A DNA stretch of 64,000 nucleotides, taken from Pseudomonadota bacterium (GTDB lineage: Bacteria; Myxococcota_A; UBA796; SXON01). Below, one piece after another: positions 52,979-62,105 of this stretch. The DNA lies in contig JAUXQH010000059.1 in assembly GCA_030685065.1 (NCBI GenBank), positions 62,001-126,000 of the forward strand. Direction: 5' to 3'. The position numbers and the translations under genes are program-made. Numbering within the stretch: position 1 is the first letter of the stretch; every line of letters begins with the position of its first letter. The notes under the pieces are model-generated. The model ran no database searches. It worked only from the letters and a program-made list of their open reading frames with translations, and had not been told where the DNA came from.

Positions 52979-54093
52979 TGGCGGCAGGGGCGGCCTACGA
53001 CGTCGTTGTCGCCGAGGCGTTCGGGGGCCTGGGCGCCACGCTGGCGGAGCGGCGCGAGCCGGGGCGCTGCGTCGTGGTCACGAACCCCGTGGTCGGGCCG
53101 CTGCACGCCGCAGCGCTGCTCGCGGAGCTGCGGGGCGCGCGCTGGCTCCCCGAGGTCTTGGAGGTGCCGGACGGCGAGGCGAACAAGACGCTCGCGAGCT
53201 GGCAGGCCCTGGTCGAGGGGCTCCTGGTCGCCCGCGTGGATCGGCAGACGCCCATCCTCGCGCTGGGCGGGGGGGTGACGGGAGACCTCGTCGGGTTCGC
53301 CGCAGCCTCCGTGCTCCGCGGTGTGCCGCTGGTCCAGGTCCCGACGACCCTGCTCGCGATGGTCGACTCCTCGGTCGGCGGGAAGACCGGCGTGAACACG
53401 CCCCACGGAAAAAACCTCGTCGGCGCGTTCCACCAGCCGGAGCTGGTCTGGGCCGCCCTCGACACCCTTCGCACCCTCCCCGACGCCGAGCTCCGGTGCG
53501 GCTTCGGCGAGGTGGTCAAGCACGTCGTGATCCGCGGGGAACAGGCCCTGGCGGCGTGCGAGGCGCTGGCGCCCGCACTCCTCGCAAGGGACGCCGACGC
53601 GCTTGCGCACGTCGTGGCCGACTCGGTGCGTACGAAGGCCGAGATCGTCGCGGAGGATCCCCTCGAGGCTGGTCGACGTGCCATCCTGAACCTCGGACAC
53701 ACCCTCGGTCACGCCATCGAGGCGGTGTGTGGCTACGGGGTCATCCGGCACGGCGAGGCCGTCGCGCTCGGCCTCCTCGGGGTCACGCGCTACGCGGCCG
53801 GGCGGGGGTGGCTCGTCGAGCCCGGTTTCCCCGCGCGCCTCCAGGCGCTGTGTGGTGCGCTCGGCCTGCCGACCCACGTGCCACCGGGTGTCGACACGGC
53901 GGCGCTCGTGGCCGCCGTGGGCTTCGACAAGAAGCGCACCCGTGGTATGCTGCGGCTCGTAGTTCCTTCTGCGCCGGGCCGGATCGATCTCCGATCGATC
54001 GCCGCGGAGGAGGTTCCCGCCCTCGTCGAAGCCCTGCCCTCCCTCGCCGCTTCAGACCCAGTCGCCCCTCGCGCGTCCTCGTGGAGCCCCTGA
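52963..54093 (+). CDS. aroB: 3-dehydroquinate synthase
   Basis: 376 aa from GTG 52963, directly after GGTGGAGGAGCT inside the end of aroK. NAD-binding LALGGGVTGDLVGFAA, the VPTTLLAMVDSSVGGKTGVN active-site stretch, CGFGEVVKH, and zinc-ligand block ILNLGHTLGHAIE are all present. Known role: converts DAHP to 3-dehydroquinate, step 2 of the shikimate pathway. The end shares a base with the next start (TGATG). Confidence 0.96.
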   Translation: MRIPVVAAGAAYDVVVAEAFGGLGATLAERREPGRCVVVTNPVVGPLHAAALLAELRGARWLPEVLEVPDGEANKTLASWQALVEGLLVARVDRQTPILALGGGVTGDLVGFAAASVLRGVPLVQVPTTLLAMVDSSVGGKTGVNTPHGKNLVGAFHQPELVWAALDTLRTLPDAELRCGFGEVVKHVVIRGEQALAACEALAPALLARDADALAHVVADSVRTKAEIVAEDPLEAGRRAILNLGHTLGHAIEAVCGYGVIRHGEAVALGLLGVTRYAAGRGWLVEPGFPARLQALCGALGLPTHVPPGVDTAALVAAVGFDKKRTRGMLRLVVPSAPGRIDLRSIAAEEVPALVEALPSLAASDPVAPRASSWSP

Positions 54094-54662
54094 TGTCCCT
54101 CCTCCTCGCCCTCTTCGTCGGCTGCGCATCGGGCCCCTACGGCGCCCCTGACGGCGCCGAGCTCACCTACATGAACGACTCGGACCTCGGGGCCATCTTC
54201 GACGTGAGCTACAACGACCCGGATGACGGCATCGGGCTCCTCATGCGCGAGCAGCTCATGGTCACGAACGAGGTCCTCGAGGGCGGGGGCTCGCGTACCA
54301 TGCCGCTCAACAACATCCTCGTCGAGGTCACGTCCGGCTGGTCCGCCGCCTACGTGATCCCGTCCTCCGTGGTCGTCACGGTCGACGACTACGAGACCGC
54401 CTGCGACGGCGACGAGTCGGACGAGTGCAACGCCTGGTTCGACATCGGCGAGGAGCGCTACGTCGAATTCGCGGGCGAGTACAACGATCTCGGCGGCCTG
54501 CGCCCGACCTACATGTCGGCCGGCACCGACGGCCGCGGGCTGCTCGACTTCTACGTCTTCATCGACTCGATCCCGCTGGATGACGACGGGGAGGTAATCC
54601 CCATCCCGCTGTTCGCCAGCATCGGCGTCGACACCGCCTCCTGGTCGTACGACTTCCAGTAG
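54093..54662 (+). CDS. Predicted lipoprotein of unknown function within the aro block
   Basis: 189 aa. Lipobox LFVGC with Cys11, then an acidic protein rich in Asp/Tyr/Ser with strand-like segments (AAYVIPSSVVVTVDDYETACDG; GLLDFYVFIDSIPLDDD). One Cys pair (CDGDESDEC). I recognise no family. It is translationally linked between aroB (1-base overlap) and a TPR gene (no gap), so it is made with the pilus/aro transcript. It may be a pilus-linked outer-membrane lipoprotein; that is only a guess from position. Confidence 0.7.
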   Translation: MSLLLALFVGCASGPYGAPDGAELTYMNDSDLGAIFDVSYNDPDDGIGLLMREQLMVTNEVLEGGGSRTMPLNNILVEVTSGWSAAYVIPSSVVVTVDDYETACDGDESDECNAWFDIGEERYVEFAGEYNDLGGLRPTYMSAGTDGRGLLDFYVFIDSIPLDDDGEVIPIPLFASIGVDTASWSYDFQ

Positions 54663-55424
54663 GTGACGCCCGTGGCGGAGGCCGAGATCGCCCGCCTCAC
54701 CCGGCGGTTGAGGGACGATCCGCGGTCGACAGCCTTCGTGGCGCTGGCGGACACGCTCCGACGCGAGGGGCGCTTCGGCGAGGGGCTGCAGGTCCTGCGG
54801 GAGGGGTTTCGCGTCCACGCGGATCACGCGCCCGCCCGGGTCGTGCTCGGGCGGATCCACTTGGAGATGGGGCACCGGGCCCTCGCCTCCGAGGTGCTCT
54901 CCGAGGTCGTCCAGGCTGACCCCGAGAACCTCGCCGCGGCGTCGCTGTTGGCGCGCATCCTCGTCGAGGACGGCCGGATGGGAGAGGCCCGGCCGCTCAT
55001 CGACCGGCTGCGCATGGCGAACCACCCCGACGGTGCGCTTCGCGCGCTCGTTCCCGCCTCGGTGCCCGAGTGGGAGCCGCCACCCCGCGGCGCCGATCCG
55101 TTCGACCACACGACCCTGGCCGCGCGGTTCGCCCGCCTCGGGCACTACCCTCGGGCGCGCGCGATCTGGCGGCGCCTCCTGGCCGAGCATCCCTCGTTCA
55201 CGGCCGCCCACGCGCAGATCGCGCTCCTGGACAAGGCGATCGGTGGCATCGCCGACGCCGAGGGGGAGCCGGCGATGCCGGCCGATCGCGTCCGCCGTCC
55301 GCTCCCGGGGCTCGGGGAGGCGTTCGCCGCGTTCGCCGAGGACTCCGAGCGCCCGCGTGCCGAAGCCCCGCGCGGCCGGCACCGCCTCGCCCGCTACGCG
55401 CGTCCGTTCTGGAGGTTGCCGTGA
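54663..55424 (+). CDS. TPR-repeat protein of the aro block
   Basis: 253 aa from GTG 54663 (a second GTG at 54672 is possible). No signal peptide. TPR-like units span about residues 18-120 ([89 protein letters not shown]) and one more lies at about 148-190. The C-terminus is basic. Likely a cytoplasmic scaffold. It overlaps aroQ by GTGA. Partner unknown. Confidence 0.72.
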   Translation: MTPVAEAEIARLTRRLRDDPRSTAFVALADTLRREGRFGEGLQVLREGFRVHADHAPARVVLGRIHLEMGHRALASEVLSEVVQADPENLAAASLLARILVEDGRMGEARPLIDRLRMANHPDGALRALVPASVPEWEPPPRGADPFDHTTLAARFARLGHYPRARAIWRRLLAEHPSFTAAHAQIALLDKAIGGIADAEGEPAMPADRVRRPLPGLGEAFAAFAEDSERPRAEAPRGRHRLARYARPFWRLP

Positions 55425-55876
55425 AGGTCCTGGTCGTTCACGGCCCCAACCTCGACCGCCTGGGGCGCCGGGAGCCCGAGGTCTACGGGCGGGACACCCT
55501 CGCCGACATCGACGCGCGGCTCGTCGCGCTCGGGGCGGCCCTCGGAGCGGAGGTGATCTCGTTCCAGTCGAACTGGGAGGGCGCCCTCATCGACCGGGTG
55601 CACGCCGCCGCGGACGAGGGAGTGCGAGGCGTCGTGATCAACCCGGGTGGGCTCACCCACACGTCGGTCGCGCTCCGGGACGCGCTCCTCGCCGTCGCGA
55701 TTCCGTTCGTCGAAGTTCATCTCTCCAACGTGCACGCCCGTGAGCCGTTTCGGCGTCACTCCTACTTCAGCGACGTGGCCGTGGGAGTCGTGTGCGGATT
55801 CGGAGCACAGAGCTATGAGCTGGGCCTGCGCGGTCTGTTAGGCTGCGCCGCCCCCCGCGCCCCTGTGGCCGAATGA
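55421..55876 (+). CDS. aroQ: 3-dehydroquinate dehydratase, type II
   Basis: 151 aa from GTG 55421, after GGAGGTTGCC. Type II signature: [16 protein letters not shown] with catalytic Tyr, [33 protein letters not shown], and [19 protein letters not shown] with the catalytic His. Known role: dodecameric enzyme for step 3 of the shikimate pathway, using the product of AroB. 19 bases before accB, the common aroQ-accB-accC order; the efp and peptidase genes that sit here in some relatives are absent. Confidence 0.95.
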   Translation: MKVLVVHGPNLDRLGRREPEVYGRDTLADIDARLVALGAALGAEVISFQSNWEGALIDRVHAAADEGVRGVVINPGGLTHTSVALRDALLAVAIPFVEVHLSNVHAREPFRRHSYFSDVAVGVVCGFGAQSYELGLRGLLGCAAPRAPVAE

Positions 55877-55895
55877 CGACGGGGGGGGAGAGCTG

Positions 55896-56339
55896 ATGGA
55901 CCGCAAGGAGATTGCCGACCTCATCCGGATGATGAAGCGGCAGGGTGTCGCCGAGTTCACGTTCGAGACCGGGGCCGAGGGCTCCAAGCTCAAGGTACGG
56001 TTCGACGGCGCGTCGGCGCCGTCGGGGCCCGCGGTGCTGATGCACGCGGCGGCGCCCGCGCCGACCGCGGCCGTCGCGGCCGCAGCTCCCGTGGCTGACG
56101 GGCGCGTGATCAAGGCGCCGATCGTCGGCACCTTCTACCGTTCGTCATCGCCCGATGCGAAGCCCTACGTCGAGGTGGGTGACCAGGTCCGCAAGGGGCA
56201 GGTCGTCTGCATCGTCGAGGCCATGAAGCTGATGAACCAGATCGAGAGCGACGTAGACGGCGTCGTGACCCACATCCTGATCGAGAACGGCCAGCCCGTC
56301 CAGTTCGGGCAGGAACTCTTCCGCCTCGCCCCGAGGTAG
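55896..56339 (+). CDS. accB: Acetyl-CoA carboxylase biotin carboxyl carrier protein
   Basis: 147 aa. N-terminal helix [20 protein letters not shown] and an Ala/Pro hinge (about 45-68). Biotinyl domain with [23 protein letters not shown] and the biotin-attachment motif EAMKLMN (Lys carries biotin); the AccB thumb region is present. Known role: carries CO2 from biotin carboxylase to carboxyltransferase in malonyl-CoA synthesis. ATG follows GGGGGGGAGAG. Two bases before accC. Confidence 0.95.
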   Translation: MDRKEIADLIRMMKRQGVAEFTFETGAEGSKLKVRFDGASAPSGPAVLMHAAAPAPTAAVAAAAPVADGRVIKAPIVGTFYRSSSPDAKPYVEVGDQVRKGQVVCIVEAMKLMNQIESDVDGVVTHILIENGQPVQFGQELFRLAPR

Positions 56340-56341
56340 CG

Positions 56342-57688
56342 GTGTTCCGCAAGATCCTCATCGCCAACCGTGGCGAGATCGCCATGCGCGTCATCCGCGC
56401 CTGCCGCGAGCTTGGCATCCGCACCGTCGCCGTCTACTCCGAGGCGGATCGTCAGGCCACGCACGTCCGCTTCGCGGACGAGAGCGTGTGTATCGGCCCG
56501 GCGCAGGCGCGTCAGTCGTACCTGTCCCTGCCCGCGGTCATCTCGGCGGCCGACATCACCCGGGTGGACGCCGTGCACCCGGGCTACGGTTTCCTCGCGG
56601 AGAACGCGACCTTTGCCGAGGCGGTCAACGCCCACGGCATGACGTTCATCGGCCCCTCTCCGGAGCACCTCCGGCAGTTCGGGGACAAGCTCTCCGCCAA
56701 GGCCGCTGCCCGCGCCGCGGGGTTGCCGCTGCTCGCGGGCAGCCACGGCGCGGTCGAAGAGCTCGAGGAGGCCGTCGAGGTCGCCCGCGCGTCCGGCTAC
56801 CCCCTCATGCTCAAGGCGGCCGCCGGCGGTGGCGGCAAGGGCATGCGCGTCGTCGAGGACGAAGAGACCCTGCGCAAGGTCTTCGCGATCACCTCGGCCG
56901 AGGCCAAGGCGGCCTTCGGGAGCGGGGAGGTGTTCCTCGAGCGGTTCCTCCGCGCGCCGCGGCACATCGAGGTGCAGTTCGCGGGTGACCGCTACGGCGC
57001 CGCCCTGCACATCGGCGAGCGCGACTGCTCGATGCAGCGCCGCCACCAGAAGATCATCGAGGAGGCGCCCGCGCCGAACCTCGACGAGGGCCTTCGGGAC
57101 CGCATCCGCGCCGCCGCCGCGCGCCTCGTGGCGTCGACCGGCTACGTCACCGTCGGCACCTGCGAGTTCCTCGTGCAGGGGGACGAGTTCTTCTTCCTCG
57201 AGGTGAACCCGCGCATCCAGGTCGAGCATCCGGTCACGGAGATGGTGACCGGGATCGATCTGGTGCAGCTCCAAATCCGCCTCGCGGCGGGCGAGCCGAT
57301 GCCCTTCACGCAGTCCGAGGTCCGGCTGCGCGGGCACAGCATCGAGGTCCGCGTCAACGCGGAGGACCCGTGGAAGTTCACGCCCTCGCCCGGCCGGATC
57401 ACGGGGTACCATGCCCCGGGCGGGCCGGGGGTGCGAGTGGACAGCGCCGTGCACGAAGGCGCGTTCGTTCAGCCCTACTACGACTCTCTCGTCGCGAAGC
57501 TCATCGTGTACGCTCCCGATCGGGAGTCGGCGATCCGCAAGCTGCTCGGCGCCATGGACGAGTTCGTCGTCGAGGGGATCCGCACTTCCCTGCCGCTCCA
57601 GAAGCTCCTGCTTTCGGACCCGGCTTTTCGTGATGTCAAGTTCCACACACGCTACATCGACGAGTGGTTGAAGAACCGCCCGGGGTAG
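56342..57688 (+). CDS. accC: Acetyl-CoA carboxylase biotin carboxylase subunit
   Basis: 448 aa from GTG 56342. ATP-grasp enzyme: ILIANRGEIAMRVIRAC, the DAVHPGYGFLAENATFA block, glycine loop KAAAGGGGKGMRVV, QRRHQKIIEEAP, EFFFLEVNPRIQVEHPVTE with metal ligands, and the RVNAEDPWKFTPSPG end. Known role: ATP-dependent carboxylation of biotin on AccB. The length is standard. Confidence 0.97.
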   Translation: MFRKILIANRGEIAMRVIRACRELGIRTVAVYSEADRQATHVRFADESVCIGPAQARQSYLSLPAVISAADITRVDAVHPGYGFLAENATFAEAVNAHGMTFIGPSPEHLRQFGDKLSAKAAARAAGLPLLAGSHGAVEELEEAVEVARASGYPLMLKAAAGGGGKGMRVVEDEETLRKVFAITSAEAKAAFGSGEVFLERFLRAPRHIEVQFAGDRYGAALHIGERDCSMQRRHQKIIEEAPAPNLDEGLRDRIRAAAARLVASTGYVTVGTCEFLVQGDEFFFLEVNPRIQVEHPVTEMVTGIDLVQLQIRLAAGEPMPFTQSEVRLRGHSIEVRVNAEDPWKFTPSPGRITGYHAPGGPGVRVDSAVHEGAFVQPYYDSLVAKLIVYAPDRESAIRKLLGAMDEFVVEGIRTSLPLQKLLLSDPAFRDVKFHTRYIDEWLKNRPG

Positions 57689-57715
57689 GCTGCGCCGCGC
57701 CCGAGGAGGCCCTGG

Positions 57716-59719
57716 ATGGACCGGAACCAACTCGAACAAGAGGCGATGCGCCAGCTGAACCTTGGGAGCCAGGAGGGCGCGCTGCGCGCCTACTCGGCCA
57801 TCCTGAAGCTCGACCCGCGCGACCGCCGCATCCGGCAGAAGGTCGGCGAGCTCCTGCTCAAGCTCGGCCGGCCGGTCGACGCGGAGAAGCAGTTTCGCGA
57901 AGTCGCCGACGGCCTCGTGAAGGAGGGCGCCCACCGCGCCGCGGTCGCGCTGCTCAAGCAGCTGGTGACGCTTCGCCCGGACGATCCCGGGCTCCAGATG
58001 GACCTCGCGGAGTGCTACGTCGCTTCGGGCTACGCGAACGACGCCCGCCCCCACTTCGACATGGCCATGCGCCTCTGGATCGGCGCGGGCCGCGCGCTCG
58101 ACGCGGCCAAGGCGGCTCGCCGCGTCGCGGAGCAGTGCCCCGGAGAGCCCCCCCTGCGGCTCAAGGTGGCCGAGCTGCTCGAGGCCGGTGGGGATGTGAA
58201 CGGCGCCGCCCTGGCCTACCAGGAGGTCGCCGAGGAGTACCGCCGGCGCGGGCGCCCGGATGAGGTCGGGCGGATCGCGGAGATGGCGCTGCGGCTCAAG
58301 CCGGACGACGTCAGCCTCCTCCTCGACGCGGCCTCGGGGCGAATCGACGCGAACGACCACAAGCGCGCGCTCGCGCACCTCCAGGTGGCCTTCAACCAGG
58401 CCCCGCGTGAGCCCCGGACGCTCGACCTGCTCGCGCGTGCGTTCGAGGGCGTGGGCCAGGGCGAGAAAGCCCTGAAGGTGCTCTCCGAGCTGTCCCGTGT
58501 GGCGGCCGATCGCGGCAACCACGCCGCCGAGGCCGACGCCTTGCGGCGCGCGTCCCGCCTCTCCCCGGCGGACATCGACATCCAGGAGCGCCTCGTGGCC
58601 GCGGAGGAGAAGGTCAGCCGGATGGAGCGCCGGCTCACGCAGCTCACGCTCGCCCAACCCGCCACGGAGGACGAGCTGCGGGACCAGGTTCGGGCCGAGG
58701 TGTACCTCAGGTACGGCTTTCTCGACCGAGCGGAGGCCACCCTGCGCGAGGCGCTGGTGAAGCATCCCAACGCGCTCGGCCTCCTGGCCGCCATCGCAGA
58801 GGTGGAGATCGTACGCGAGCGTCCCGCCGACGGCCTGCTGGTGATGGAGCGGCTCCTGCCGCGCGCCGGCGCCGAGGCGGGCGCCGTGCAGGATCGGATG
58901 GCGGTCGTGCGGGCCCGCTTCGGGCTCTCCGCGACGCCCGTGGCCCCCGCCGTTGCAGGGCCCGCGACCCGTGTCGCCCAGGCGCCCGTGACCTCCGCTC
59001 CAGCGGGCCCCGCTGCCCCGCGCGCCACCTCCGCCGAGGCCCGCGGGGACGCCCTGGCCGCCGCCGGTGATCTGCCGGGCGCGATGGTGGCGTTCCGAGA
59101 GGCCCTCGGCGAGGATCCGCTCAACGACGGCGTCCTCACCAAGATCGCCTCGTTGCGGGGCGCCGCGCGCGCCGCAGCGGCGCCCCCCCCCGCCCCCCTC
59201 GCGGTCCCTCCGATCGCCGGGGAGGACGATGCCTTTGCCGACTTCGCCCCCTTGGACGACGGAACGTTCGCCGAGGTCCTCCCGGAGGACCTGCCGGAAG
59301 AGCTCCCGGACGCGCTGTCGGAGCTGCTGGAGCCCGCTCCTGATTCGCTCGACGAGCCCGGCCCGGGGTTGGACATCGACGAGGCCCGGTCGCTCGTGGC
59401 CGTCGGGATGTGGAGCGACGCCCTCGCGATGCTCGAGGGGGTCCCGACGCTCGACGCGGCCGTGCTCCGCGCGCAGTCCGTGCGCGGCCAGGGCGACGTG
59501 GGCCGCGCGCTCGACCTGCTCCGCGAGTCGGTGAACGACGCTCAGGAGTCCGATCCCGCCTATGCCGACGCCCTCTTCGAGCTGTCGGCGCTCTACACCG
59601 CGACCAGCAAGGTCCGCGCCGCGATCCGGCTCCTCGAGGAGCTCAAGGACCTCGAACCCACGTTTCGGGTGGGCGAGGTCGAGTCACGGATGCGCGGCCT
59701 CCAGAAGCTGCTGAAGTAG
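57716..59719 (+). CDS. Large cytoplasmic TPR protein at the end of the pil-aro-acc run
   Basis: 667 aa. No signal peptide. TPR-like helical pairs fill residues 1-420 (NLGSQEGALRAYSAILKLDPRD; GRPVDAEKQFREVADGLVKEG; RPDEVGRIAEMALRLKPDD; DRAEATLREALVKHPNALGLLAAIAEVEI). An Ala/Pro linker and an acidic Pro/Glu/Leu segment rich in LPEDLPEELPD (about 500-560) follow, then more TPRs. Length and acidic insert are unusual for a housekeeping protein. Such proteins often scaffold motility or polarity complexes. The 27-base gap to accC suggests the same transcript. Confidence 0.75.
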   Translation: MDRNQLEQEAMRQLNLGSQEGALRAYSAILKLDPRDRRIRQKVGELLLKLGRPVDAEKQFREVADGLVKEGAHRAAVALLKQLVTLRPDDPGLQMDLAECYVASGYANDARPHFDMAMRLWIGAGRALDAAKAARRVAEQCPGEPPLRLKVAELLEAGGDVNGAALAYQEVAEEYRRRGRPDEVGRIAEMALRLKPDDVSLLLDAASGRIDANDHKRALAHLQVAFNQAPREPRTLDLLARAFEGVGQGEKALKVLSELSRVAADRGNHAAEADALRRASRLSPADIDIQERLVAAEEKVSRMERRLTQLTLAQPATEDELRDQVRAEVYLRYGFLDRAEATLREALVKHPNALGLLAAIAEVEIVRERPADGLLVMERLLPRAGAEAGAVQDRMAVVRARFGLSATPVAPAVAGPATRVAQAPVTSAPAGPAAPRATSAEARGDALAAAGDLPGAMVAFREALGEDPLNDGVLTKIASLRGAARAAAAPPPAPLAVPPIAGEDDAFADFAPLDDGTFAEVLPEDLPEELPDALSELLEPAPDSLDEPGPGLDIDEARSLVAVGMWSDALAMLEGVPTLDAAVLRAQSVRGQGDVGRALDLLRESVNDAQESDPAYADALFELSALYTATSKVRAAIRLLEELKDLEPTFRVGEVESRMRGLQKLLK

Positions 59720-59731
59720 CGCGCTGCTCGC

Positions 59732-60517
59732 TCAGATCACGCCGTAGAACGTGTCGAGGCAGGTGACGCAGACGTTGGCCCAGGCGTGCAGCAGGGCGCC
59801 CGCGAGCGGCTGACCCGTCTTCTCGCGGAGCCACCCGAAGAGGAGCCCGGGGAAGAACGTGGCGAAGTGCCACCACCGAATGGTCACGAGCGAGTGGCCG
59901 AACGCGAAGAACAGCGAGGCGATGACGAGGCCCCAGCCGATCGGCACCCCGAACACGAGGAACTTTCTGGGGAAGACCTCGTTCAGGCGCGTCTGGAAGT
60001 AGCCCCGATAGAAAAACTCCTCGGGGATCGCTACGAAGAACAGGTGGTAGGGTACGAGCAACGCCCAGTTTTCGGGCACCCGCGCCCGCGGCTCGAGATC
60101 GAAGAGCAGGGTCTGGTACAGGTGGTAGCCCGCCAGCCACGGCACGAGGATCACGGCGATGACGAGGCCCGCGCCGAGGAGGCCCTCGCGCCAGGACGGC
60201 CAGTCGGAGAACGCGGGGATGGCGATGCGATAGCCGTAGCTGTCCACGTTGCGCCAGCGGCAGAGCAGCACCGGCGCGTAGATGAACAGGAACGGCACCG
60301 CCGCCAGGGTCCATTCGGGGAGCCCGGCGCCTTGGAGCGCGACCACTCCGCGGATGGCGAGGAGGGTGGCGAGCCACAGGACCGTCAGCTCGAGGAAGAC
60401 CCGCTTCCGAGCGCCGGGGGGGACGTGGTCGACGCGGTCCCCGACGCCGAGGGGGCGGAGGGGTGGGCCCCCGACGTGCTGCCCGTCCGAAAGCCCTCCA
60501 GGTCCAGCGTGATCCAC
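59732..60517 (-). CDS. CPBP-family intramembrane glutamic/metalloprotease (Abi/Rce1-like)
   Basis: 261 aa from GTG 60517, which has GGAGGG six bases upstream but lies 133 bases inside larE. A minimal start is GTG 60346 (204 aa), which would lose the first transmembrane helix. The Rce1/CPBP motifs are complete: EEFFYRGYFQTRL (E-E-x3-R), FFAFGHSLV and LHAWANV. About six hydrophobic segments. Known family role: CAAX-type or membrane-segment cleavage, bacteriocin immunity, or scaffold; the substrate is unknown here. The N-terminal 45 residues of the long form are non-hydrophobic and may not be real. Confidence 0.8.
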   Translation of the reverse strand: MDHAGPGGLSDGQHVGGPPLRPLGVGDRVDHVPPGARKRVFLELTVLWLATLLAIRGVVALQGAGLPEWTLAAVPFLFIYAPVLLCRWRNVDSYGYRIAIPAFSDWPSWREGLLGAGLVIAVILVPWLAGYHLYQTLLFDLEPRARVPENWALLVPYHLFFVAIPEEFFYRGYFQTRLNEVFPRKFLVFGVPIGWGLVIASLFFAFGHSLVTIRWWHFATFFPGLLFGWLREKTGQPLAGALLHAWANVCVTCLDTFYGVI

Positions 60518-61302
60518 GAGAATCCCTCCGCGCGGCAGCTGGCCACGATGTCTTCGCGAACGCCGGGAGCGACGAGCCGCGCAAGGTCGCCGATCTCTAC
60601 CTCGATGCGCAACAGCTCGGTCCCGCCGAGGTCGTGGAAGCGCACGCGGAACTGCCGGAAGCCGTGCGCTCGCATCGTGCTCTCGATGCGTCCGACGCGC
60701 GTGACCCGCCCGAGCGTGACCCTGGTCCCGACGGAAAAGCGGCTCCCGAGGCACGCGAAGCTCGGCTTGTCCCACACCGGCATGCCGAGGGCCCGCGCGG
60801 CGGCGCGCACGTCCGCCTTCGTGAAGCCGGCCTCGACGAGCGGATGGCGAACGGCGTGCTCCGCGGCGGCCCGAAGGCCCGGTCGGTGTCCCTGGAGGTC
60901 GTCGACGATGGTGCCATCGAGGATCCAGGGGATGCCGCGCGCCTCGGCGGTCGCGCGCGCGAGGTCGAACAGCTCGGTCTTGCAGAAGTAGCACCGGTCG
61001 CCGGTGTTTCGCGCGTACCCCTCGCGCTCGAGCTCGTGCGCCGCGACGACCAGGTGCCGGGCGCCGATCTCCGCGGCGAACCGCCGGGCCTCCGCGCACT
61101 CCTCGGCGGGGAAGGTCGGTGAATCCGCGGTCAGCGCCAACGCGCGGTCTCCGAGGGTGTCGACCGCGACCTTGAGCACCAGCGCGGAGTCCACCCCGCC
61201 CGAGAAGGTGACCAGGACCTCGCCCATGCCACGGATGAGGGCTCCGAGGGCGTGGAGCTTCTGGTCGAGCTGCTGGTCGAGCGGCAGGCCCGCCCCCGTC
61301 AC
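60385..61302 (-). CDS. larE: LarE-like ATP-dependent sulfur transferase (PP-loop)
   Basis: 305 aa from GTG 61302, overlapping the upstream stop (GTGA). PP-loop SGGVDS (34-39) and Cys residues at 104, 107 (CYFCKTELF) and 184 (SFACLGSR), with family blocks LALTADSPTFP, EVEIGDLARLV and DLEGFRTGS. Known role: supplies sulfur to the nickel-pincer nucleotide cofactor of lactate racemase and relatives; the Cys near 184 corresponds to the sacrificial sulfur-donor position. LarB and LarC are not in the window. The last ~30 residues (Ser/Thr/Pro/Gly-rich) go beyond the usual end and overlap the CPBP gene. Confidence 0.88.
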   Translation of the reverse strand: MTGAGLPLDQQLDQKLHALGALIRGMGEVLVTFSGGVDSALVLKVAVDTLGDRALALTADSPTFPAEECAEARRFAAEIGARHLVVAAHELEREGYARNTGDRCYFCKTELFDLARATAEARGIPWILDGTIVDDLQGHRPGLRAAAEHAVRHPLVEAGFTKADVRAAARALGMPVWDKPSFACLGSRFSVGTRVTLGRVTRVGRIESTMRAHGFRQFRVRFHDLGGTELLRIEVEIGDLARLVAPGVREDIVASCRAEGFSWITLDLEGFRTGSTSGAHPSAPSASGTASTTSPPALGSGSSSS

Positions 61303-62030
61303 GCCGGCTCCCAGGAGACGGGCGTCCCCGGCGCGAGACCGAGCTCGCGGGCGGCGTGGCCGTCCCGCACGGCGATCTCGAGGCGGCCGGTGCTCCCGGT
61401 CAGCGCGACGGCCGCGCCCTGCGCCGCGCCGGCGTAGGCGTGCACCACCGGCGCGCGGACGCCCCGAACGTGGACCACGCCGTTGTCCGTGCCCGGGAGG
61501 TTCGTCACCGCGTTGCCGTAATGGTCGATGTAGAGCACCTCGCCCGTACCGTCCTCGGGGACGGGGAGGTGGAGGCCAGCGGCGTCGACCACGAGCGGCC
61601 CCACGTCCTCGAACGCCGCGCCGGCCGCGAGGCGAGCGGCGACCGGCGCGAAGAGATCCCGGCCGTGGAAGGTGCGGGAGGGGGAGGGGTTCCCCCAGGG
61701 GGCCGTGATGGCGCGCACCTCGGGGTCGGGGAGGAGACCGAGCAGGCCGTTGTCCGGGCCCACGAACAGCCGGTTGGCGGCCCGCACCACGAGCGGGCGC
61801 CGCCGCGTGCCGACGCCCGGGTCGACCACGCACACGAACACGGTGCCCTCCGGGAAGTGGGGCCACGCGGCGTCGAGGAACAGCGCGCCGACGCGCACGT
61901 CCTGGGGGGGCACGCCGTGGGTGACGTCGAACACGGGCACGCCCGGAGCGAGGCCGGCGATGACGCCCTTCATCGCCCCCACGTAGGGGTCGAGCAGTCC
62001 GAAGTCGGTGAGGAGGGCGATGGGCGCCAA
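61299..62030 (-). CDS. SAM hydrolase / SAM hydroxide adenosyltransferase-family protein (DUF62)
   Basis: 243 aa from TTG 62030, 7 bases after GGAGG. The N-terminal half has ALLTDFGLLDPYVGAMKGVI and the VVDPGVGT block; the centre has the diagnostic FHGRDLFAPVAARLA; the C-terminal domain has YIDHYGNAVTNLPG. These define the duf62/fluorinase-like superfamily, whose ordinary members hydrolyse S-adenosylmethionine to adenosine and methionine. No fluorinase-type insertion is evident. Coupled to larE, which raises the question of a shared cofactor pathway. Confidence 0.9.
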   Translation of the reverse strand: MAPIALLTDFGLLDPYVGAMKGVIAGLAPGVPVFDVTHGVPPQDVRVGALFLDAAWPHFPEGTVFVCVVDPGVGTRRRPLVVRAANRLFVGPDNGLLGLLPDPEVRAITAPWGNPSPSRTFHGRDLFAPVAARLAAGAAFEDVGPLVVDAAGLHLPVPEDGTGEVLYIDHYGNAVTNLPGTDNGVVHVRGVRAPVVHAYAGAAQGAAVALTGSTGRLEIAVRDGHAARELGLAPGTPVSWEPA

Positions 62031-62105
62031 GCGAAAACCTCCGCGGGCTCTTTACCCCGGGCCCGCGGCGCGGTCGCGCCTTCGTCGAAGCGCCGGTCTG
62101 CGGGG

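Noticed and set aside
55421-55876. AroQ with Asp and Trp at usually Asn/His-like positions (NLDRLG, QSNWEG)
   Set aside because: Type II dehydroquinases vary at these positions (the mycobacterial enzyme differs there too), and the catalytic Tyr and His blocks are intact.
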